A DNA stretch of 10,517 nucleotides from Pelotomaculum sp. (GTDB lineage Bacteria > Bacillota > Desulfotomaculia > Desulfotomaculales > Pelotomaculaceae): assembly GCA_003489345.1 (NCBI GenBank), contig DNIT01000052.1:1-10517 (forward strand), given 5' to 3'. Positions 6,473 through 10,517 of the stretch are shown here, piece by piece (the first letter of the stretch is position 1; every line of letters begins with the position of its first letter). Under the pieces are notes generated by a model. That model did no database searches. It was given only the letters and a program-made list of their open reading frames with translations, and was not told where the DNA came from. A program made the position numbers and the translations under genes.

Positions 6473-6520
6473 TTAACGGGCCTTGCAGCTTAAAAAGATG
6501 CAGGGCTCGTTAATTTTTTT
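6473..6520 (+). terminator. Strong intrinsic terminator after speD
   Basis: A 15 bp stem runs from TTAACGGGCC at 6473 to its partner ending at 6513 (two wobble pairs, loop 6488-6498). Seven T residues follow (6514-6520). It isolates speD from the menaquinone genes. Confidence 0.92.
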
Positions 6521-6620
6521 AAACAATATGCCCCGGTATACAGTAAAAATTACAGTTCAGGAGGAAATTGTGAGATAATAACGAATATATATATAGGAAG
6601 AAAAGGGGGAGCCATGCCAA

Positions 6621-7397
6621 ATGTTAAGCCACATTATCGAGCAAATAGAACGGGATCTGGCCTGGGTAAAAAGTCTCATTGAAGATCATCTGAAGATAAA
6701 AGCGGGATACCTGGGAGCCTTTGCCGACCTGGAGCTGTCTCCTGTCAATCAGAATATAAGACCGGCACTGGTTATACTGTCTTCACGGATTTATGGAAGT
6801 GTTACTGAGAAGACGGTGGTTCTCGCCAGTGTCTTTCAGTTTATATATATGGCTGCAAATGTCCAACGCAGTGTTTCCGAGTCCGACACGGAAGCCTTTG
6901 GAATACCTGAAGACCCTGGTATAGGCTCGCAGTTCCCGGTACTGGTAGGTGATTACCTGTACGGAAAATTTTTCAGTCTCTTGTCTGAAGCGGGTATGCT
7001 GACTTTATTAAGCCCGCTGGCGGAAATTATCTGCAATATTCACGAGGGCGGGATCATGAAGCAGAAGCTCAAGTCGCAGACTTCCCTCACCAAGACTTTA
7101 CGTGATGCAATTCAAAAGGAATCAGCCGAGCTGTTTGGCGGGTGCTGTTCTCTGAGCGCACAACTGGCCGGCGCGCCTGCAGCCGACCAGAAAACTATGA
7201 GGCGTTTTGGGAAAAGCCTTGGTATGGCTTACGGGCTCCTGGAAGAGGGTATGAAAGCGGAATACGCAGCGCCTTATCTTCTTGAAGCCAAAGAGGCGCT
7301 GCATCTTATTCCCTGCAAGCCGGAAAGGTTATGGCTTGAAAAACTGGCATGCAATTTATCCGGCCAGGGGTTGGCTGCCTGCCGCATGGTAATCTAG
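6621..7397 (+). CDS. Degenerate polyprenyl-synthase-like protein, probable non-catalytic subunit for menaquinone side-chain synthesis
   Basis: Protein of 258 residues with the layout of a trans-polyprenyl diphosphate synthase but without its active site. NIRPAL (45-50) matches the family's RLRPAL. The first aspartate-rich motif (DDxxD) should follow at about 82-87 but reads VQRSVSESD. PVLVGDYLYGKFFSLLSE (106-123) and KESAELFGGCCSLSAQLAGA (166-185) match conserved helices. The second DDxxD, expected after LGMAYGLL at about 208, reads EEGMK. Without both magnesium-binding motifs catalysis is unlikely. It sits just upstream of menG, where Bacillus carries hepS (gerCA), the non-catalytic subunit of heptaprenyl diphosphate synthase. 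A role as partner of a catalytic synthase encoded elsewhere is inferred. ATG 6621 has GGGGGAG at 6605-6611; an out-of-frame ATG at 6614 gives only a short frame. Confidence 0.75.
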   Translation: MLSHIIEQIERDLAWVKSLIEDHLKIKAGYLGAFADLELSPVNQNIRPALVILSSRIYGSVTEKTVVLASVFQFIYMAANVQRSVSESDTEAFGIPEDPGIGSQFPVLVGDYLYGKFFSLLSEAGMLTLLSPLAEIICNIHEGGIMKQKLKSQTSLTKTLRDAIQKESAELFGGCCSLSAQLAGAPAADQKTMRRFGKSLGMAYGLLEEGMKAEYAAPYLLEAKEALHLIPCKPERLWLEKLACNLSGQGLAACRMVI

Positions 7398-7422
7398 TTG
7401 ACTGATGAAGAAGGGTTGGTTA

Positions 7423-8142
7423 ATGCAGTTTGCGCATGATCGTGATAAAGAAAGATACGTCCACGAGGTTTTCTCGTCTATTGCCCACAGATATGACCTG
7501 CTCAATACAACCTTGTCTTTCAACCGTGATAAGTATTGGAGAAAGTTCACGGTCCGTCAGGCCGGGCTCCAGCCAGGTAGCACGGGGCTGGATGTCTGTT
7601 GCGGTACCGGTATGCTGGCACTCGAACAGGCCAGGATGGTAGGTATGAACGGTCGCGTGGTGGGCCTTGACTTCTGTGAGAATATGCTGCAGAAGGCAGT
7701 TGACAACATCAAGCGCACCCCTTACCAGGGGGTGATTGAGTTGGTGAAAGGGAACGCCATGCAGCTGCCGTTTGAGGACAATACTTTTGACTGTGCCACT
7801 ATTGGCTTTGCCCTGCGCAATGTGCCGGATATCCTTAAAACAATTCAGGAAATGCGCAGGGTAGTCAAACCGGGCGGGAAAGTCCTCTCCCTTGAGTTCG
7901 CTAAACCAGGCGCGCCCGTTTTCAAACAGCTATATTATCTATACCTCAATCACCTGGTGCCCCTGCTGGGAAGGATGGGGGTAGGCCGGAATGGTCCTTA
8001 TAACTGGCTTCCAACCTCACTGAAAAAATTCCCCCACCAGTCGGAAGTCTGCGGGCTTTTCCAAAAAGCCGGCCTGGCTGACGTTTACTATCATGAACTT
8101 ACCGGTGGAATTGTTGCTGTACATATTGGTATGAAACGATAA
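7423..8142 (+). CDS. menG: Demethylmenaquinone methyltransferase (MenG/UbiE family)
   Basis: SAM-dependent C-methyltransferase of 239 residues, catalysing the last step of menaquinone synthesis. The family start VFSSIAHRYDLLNTTLSFNRDKYWR is clear. It is followed by the SAM motif LDVCCGTG (residues 56-63), D83 in VVGLDF for the ribose, GNAMQLPF, and the family segment FALRNVPD (129-136). VLSLEFAKP, then YNWLPTSLKKFP and the C-terminal HIGMK, complete the match. An in-frame ATG at 7405 has no ribosome binding site; ATG 7423 has GAAGAAGGG (7407-7415) at 7 bases and fits the usual family N-terminus. It follows the degenerate synthase gene by 25 bases and precedes mqnA, so the three form a likely menaquinone operon. 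The same fold also acts in ubiquinone synthesis, but mqnA next door points to menaquinone. Confidence 0.93.
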   Translation: MQFAHDRDKERYVHEVFSSIAHRYDLLNTTLSFNRDKYWRKFTVRQAGLQPGSTGLDVCCGTGMLALEQARMVGMNGRVVGLDFCENMLQKAVDNIKRTPYQGVIELVKGNAMQLPFEDNTFDCATIGFALRNVPDILKTIQEMRRVVKPGGKVLSLEFAKPGAPVFKQLYYLYLNHLVPLLGRMGVGRNGPYNWLPTSLKKFPHQSEVCGLFQKAGLADVYYHELTGGIVAVHIGMKR

Positions 8143-8194
8143 GTGAAAAACTATATTACACTAAAGACATCCTTGAGCTCCGACGCCATTAATA

Positions 8195-9064
8195 ATGTTG
8201 TTGAGGGGGGTTTACAGTGTCCAGACTTCCATAGGGCAGGTGGATTACCTGAACTGTCTGCCGGTCTACCATGCCCTGGAAGAAGGTCTCCTGTCCCTGA
8301 ATGCCGATCTGGTCAAAGGAACGCCGACCTTTTTAAACAAGCTTTTCTTGCAGGGGGATCTGGATGTGACCCCGATATCCTCAATAGAATACGCTCGCAA
8401 CATGGACTACTGCCTTATTCTGCCAGGTCTGTCTATCAGCGCCGAGGGCCAGGTAGCCAGCACCCTTTTTTTTAGTAAACTTCCGGTTACGGAACTCGAA
8501 GGCCGGAATGTCAGCCTTACTGAAACATCCGCCACCTCAGTAGTTCTGCTGAAAGTATTATTCGACCATTACTACCATGTGGACGTACGGTTTGAGACAT
8601 TGTCGCCTGATCTTGACCATATGATGGCATGGTCGGACGGGGCGTTGCTGACCGGGGATGACGCTATGCTGGCCTACCAGCGGGTGAAAAAGGAACACCT
8701 GCCCTATCATGTGACCGATCTTGGCGAGGTCTGGAAGGAATTCACCGGCGAAAAAATGGTATACGCTTTATGGGTGGTCCGGAGCTCAGACTCCAATGAC
8801 TGTTCTGACAAAATAGCTAAGATCAGCAATATTGTTCTGGAATCAAAGAGCATGGGACGCAATCGGATGCCTGCTATAATTGCCGAAGCCAGAAAAAAGA
8901 CCGGCCTGCCGCTGCCTGTTATTGAAGATTATTTTGCAGCAATCAGCTACGATTTTGACGAAAGCTGCCGCCGGGCACTGCTTGTTTATTACGATTATGC
9001 TTACAAGAGCGGTTTGATTGATGAAAGGGCCAAGCTGCACGTATGGGGAGAACCGGTTGAATAA
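8195..9064 (+). CDS. mqnA: Chorismate dehydratase MqnA (futalosine menaquinone pathway), 5' end possibly frameshifted
   Basis: Converts chorismate to 3-enolpyruvylbenzoate, the first step of the futalosine route to menaquinone. Family hallmarks, numbered from ATG 8195, are IGQVDYLNCLP (13-23), KGTPTFLN (41-48), DVTPISSIEYAR (57-68), TSATSV (111-116), GALLTGDDAML (149-159) and DLGEVWKEFTG (175-185). The frame can start at ATG 8195, giving 289 residues, but that start has no ribosome binding site. A strong one (GAGGGGGG, 8203-8210) lies 6 bases before GTG 8217, whose frame reads MSRLP and then hits TAG at 8232. A one-base slip near 8229-8231 would join MSRL to IGQVDYLNC, the usual family N-terminus. 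So either a one-base loss (mutation or sequencing error) hit the 5' end, or translation uses the upstream ATG. The remainder of the gene is intact. Confidence 0.92.
   Translation: MLLRGVYSVQTSIGQVDYLNCLPVYHALEEGLLSLNADLVKGTPTFLNKLFLQGDLDVTPISSIEYARNMDYCLILPGLSISAEGQVASTLFFSKLPVTELEGRNVSLTETSATSVVLLKVLFDHYYHVDVRFETLSPDLDHMMAWSDGALLTGDDAMLAYQRVKKEHLPYHVTDLGEVWKEFTGEKMVYALWVVRSSDSNDCSDKIAKISNIVLESKSMGRNRMPAIIAEARKKTGLPLPVIEDYFAAISYDFDESCRRALLVYYDYAYKSGLIDERAKLHVWGEPVE
8203..8219 (+). promoter_or_regulatory. Strong ribosome binding site and GTG start that are out of frame with mqnA
   Basis: GAGGGGGG (8203-8210), six bases, then GTG (8217-8219). The GTG frame gives five codons (GTG TCC AGA CTT CCA) before TAG. 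This is the initiation signal one would expect for mqnA, so it marks the probable original start and the site of a one-base disruption just downstream. Confidence 0.6.
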
Positions 9065-9127
9065 ATGCTCCAGGCACCGGTTCCCTGTATCACAGCAGGT
9101 TGTCAAAAAGTATTGCGGCTTACCATA

Positions 9128-10066
9128 TTAAAACCCCAGCAATCTATAAACTTCCTCATCCACAACGTTCATCCCTTTCAGGTCGTGGTCCTGCCTAAAT
9201 TCTTTGACCGCTTTTTCAGTACCTTCTCCCCAAAAGCCGTCGGGATTCCATTTTAGGTAGCCCAGCCTTTTTAAAGAGCGCTGCACCTCCAGTACATCCG
9301 GTCCTCTACTGCCATGCCTGAGGACGGAAGGCGGGCTGCCGGGCGCTCCGAACGGTGTACCAATGATGGTTACTGCTGTACCCACGGTTACGCTGGGGAA
9401 TATTTCCTCCACGTGTACGTTATGCATACGGATACAGCCGTGGCTGGCAAAGCTCCCAATGCTGCCGGGCATGTTGGTGCCGTGGATACCGTAGCTCCCG
9501 TAAGGGATATTAAGCCCAAGCCAGCGTGTACCCATTGCGTCGGGCGGATTCATTGACTTTGAGACGATTTCCCAGTTGCCGACCGGGGTAGGCGTTTCAT
9601 ATTTGCCCATGGCGACCGGATACTGCCGGATTGGCTCCGCCCCGTCAAAAATGGTTAGGATGAGCCTGTCCATGTCAATGATAACACTGACTTTCTCGGG
9701 AACAGCCGGCATTTTTGACTTAAAAAGCTTCTGATCGGTGGCGGCAACCAGTGCCTGGAGGGTAACATGGTCAACCGTACCGCTGGGGTGCAGATCGAGA
9801 TTCTCCTGGGCTGAGGCCACAGCCCGGGAGGTTTCATCGTCATAGACACTGTTGATCGCCCCTCCGTAGTAGCCAAGCGCCTTCAGCCTTTCCTGAAGTT
9901 CGGCCACATCACGTCCTGAGATATTGGGCTCTTTTAAAAAAAGAACGCGACCTTGCTCGGGATTGAGCGGGCAGGGCAAGTTCTGCAAGGCCTCGGACGT
10001 TGAGGTCAGCGCAAAACAGAAAAAAACAAATGCAAACGTTGCGGCTCCCAGTCGAGAATAATTCAA
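9128..10066 (-). CDS. Secreted L,D-transpeptidase (YkuD) flanked by two peptidoglycan-binding domains
   Basis: Protein of 312 residues. A basic start (R5) and a hydrophobic stretch (about 6-20) form a signal peptide or anchor. A peptidoglycan-binding domain (about 45-110, DVAELQERLKALGYYGGAINSVYDDET) comes first. The YkuD catalytic domain (about 126-236) carries H195 in GIHGTN and SHGCIRMHN with H209 and catalytic C211. A second peptidoglycan-binding domain (about 247-312, DVLEVQRSLKRLGYLKWNPDGFWG) closes the protein. Such enzymes form 3-3 crosslinks or attach proteins to peptidoglycan outside the membrane; in spore formers some act on spore cortex or coat, but this cannot be told here. The start is TTG 10066. 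An in-frame TGA lies 6 bases upstream, and GGGAGG at about 10078-10083 is rather distant (11 bases). The gene converges on mqnA with a 63-base gap. Confidence 0.93.
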   Translation of the reverse strand: MNYSRLGAATFAFVFFCFALTSTSEALQNLPCPLNPEQGRVLFLKEPNISGRDVAELQERLKALGYYGGAINSVYDDETSRAVASAQENLDLHPSGTVDHVTLQALVAATDQKLFKSKMPAVPEKVSVIIDMDRLILTIFDGAEPIRQYPVAMGKYETPTPVGNWEIVSKSMNPPDAMGTRWLGLNIPYGSYGIHGTNMPGSIGSFASHGCIRMHNVHVEEIFPSVTVGTAVTIIGTPFGAPGSPPSVLRHGSRGPDVLEVQRSLKRLGYLKWNPDGFWGEGTEKAVKEFRQDHDLKGMNVVDEEVYRLLGF

Positions 10067-10093
10067 GCTGCTTCAAACCTCCCAAGATAAGCT

Positions 10094-10124
10094 GCCCGGC
10101 CGGTGTGCCGGGTGGCATTTTTTT
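10094..10124 (+). terminator. Terminator-like hairpin on the plus strand, in front of the transpeptidase gene
   Basis: GCCCGGC (10094-10100) pairs with GCCGGGT (10107-10113) across CGGTGT. GGCA and seven T residues (10118-10124) follow, the look of a plus-strand intrinsic terminator. No plus-strand gene lies immediately upstream; the nearest ends at 9064. On the minus strand the same hairpin would lie in the transpeptidase leader next to its ribosome binding site. Confidence 0.55.
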
Positions 10125-10148
10125 AATATTGTTTTACGAGTGCCGGTA

Positions 10149-10202
10149 TTTCATGCAGGGTAGTTGCCAGCGCCGCAATTCGCGGCGCCGTATATCATGA
10201 AA
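10149..10202. repeat. Nested inverted repeat
   Basis: The outer arms TTTCATG (10149-10155) and CATGAAA (10196-10202) enclose a perfect inner GC-rich repeat, GCGCCGC (10170-10176) with GCGGCGC (10182-10188), loop AATTC. There is no T tract. It may be a small repeat element or a structured leader for the minus-strand gene. Confidence 0.5.
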
Positions 10203-10214
10203 CATATTTATAAA

Positions 10215-10230
10215 AACCTCAAGTGAGGTT
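10215..10230. repeat. Compact 16-base palindrome AACCTCA-AG-TGAGGTT
   Basis: Two perfect 7-base arms are separated by 2 bases. The tight symmetry suits a dimeric regulator's operator upstream of the transpeptidase gene. On the minus strand it is followed by TTTTATAAAT, so a weak minus-strand terminator is an alternative. Confidence 0.45.
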
Positions 10231-10371
10231 AGGTGCGATTTCAATCACATAGGCGCGCCGGCGCCGAACTTGTGGCAGCAATGTTGCATTTTTTGGAGTA
10301 TCGCTTCATATGCCGGACTCTTATTTTTTTAGAGTGGAAAAAAAGTTCAGTTGTCGTCGGTTTTTAATAGA

Positions 10372-10390
10372 TGTGACTTAGTCAGTCACA
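10372..10390. repeat. Inverted repeat TGTGACT-TAGTC-AGTCACA
   Basis: Perfect 7-base arms with a 5-base centre in the otherwise gene-free right flank (10067-10517). It is an operator-like or small hairpin structure. A second short one, ACTCT (10317-10321) with AGAGT (10331-10335), lies just upstream. Confidence 0.4.
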
Positions 10391-10517
10391 AAAACGCTGG
10401 CTTTGGAGGGCAGTATTCATCATCGTAGAGTTAAAAAAAACGGGGCCTGTAACAAAAGTCAAAGACAAAACACTAAATCCCATAATAAAAAAAGAGATCC
10501 CGTATCACTATCAAAGT
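10377..10517 (+). other. Possible beginning of a plus-strand coding frame running off the right edge
   Basis: The frame is open from 10377 (after a TGA at 10374-10376) to the window end. GGAGGG at 10405-10410 looks like a ribosome binding site, but only ATT or ATC codons follow at a usable distance. The lysine-rich peptide (VELKKTGPVTKVKDKT) is not recognised. With at most 47 codons visible, this may be chance. Confidence 0.2.

Noticed and set aside
6568..6605. Promoter TTGTGA-16-TATATA in front of the synthase-like gene
   Set aside because: The predicted transcription start would fall on or after the ribosome binding site, leaving no leader.
8143..8475. Plus-strand open frame starting GTG directly after the menG stop
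   Set aside because: It overlaps mqnA in another frame, has no ribosome binding site and gives an unrecognisable product.
10261..10295. GCAA-TG-TTGC followed by six Ts as a terminator
   Set aside because: The stem is only 4 bp with a 2-base loop, too weak to call.

Overview
The window looks like a piece of a Gram-positive, low-to-medium GC anaerobe of the Firmicutes. The best guess is the Desulfotomaculum/Pelotomaculum group (Peptococcaceae sensu lato). The basis is strong GGAGG ribosome binding sites, sigma-A type promoters, intrinsic terminators, a single-cluster ferredoxin, an ACT-fused malic enzyme, a bacterial-type SpeD and futalosine-pathway menaquinone genes. The genus is an inference; no rRNA is present.

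Left part (1-2690), accessory in character. The window opens inside the 3' end of an IS200/IS605-type tnpB gene, followed by the element's structured right end. Directly after it come two tandem paralogous AraC-family regulators, separated by an intrinsic terminator. A short open frame that looks like the decayed 3' end of a sugar nucleotidyltransferase-like gene follows, then another terminator.

Middle (2787-5690). A minus-strand pair encodes an ACT-domain malic enzyme and a zinc-ribbon Nudix hydrolase, with a plausible promoter and ribosome binding site in front of the malic enzyme. A 400-base spacer leads to a tRNA-Pro(GGG) with a near-consensus promoter and a long terminator hairpin. A small ferredoxin gene follows.

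Right-middle (5940-9064). speD, an S-adenosylmethionine decarboxylase proenzyme, has its own promoter and terminator. A probable menaquinone operon follows: a polyprenyl-synthase-like protein that lost both aspartate-rich catalytic motifs, the MenG/UbiE methyltransferase, and MqnA (chorismate dehydratase, futalosine route). This resembles the Bacillus gerC arrangement, with a degenerate synthase in the hepS position and mqnA added. The 5' end of mqnA appears frame-disrupted: the well-placed GTG start is out of frame with the conserved N-terminus.

Right end (9065-10517). A convergent minus-strand gene encodes a secreted L,D-transpeptidase with peptidoglycan-binding domains on both sides. Beyond it lie about 450 bases with no convincing gene but an unusual density of inverted repeats. 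One is a terminator-like hairpin pointing away from mqnA, which raises the possibility of transcription antisense to the transpeptidase gene.

I found no CRISPR array and no obvious defence or biosynthetic cluster. The most interesting points are the degenerate synthase in a gerC-like operon, the mqnA start, the TnpB right end against a regulator, and the repeat-rich right flank.
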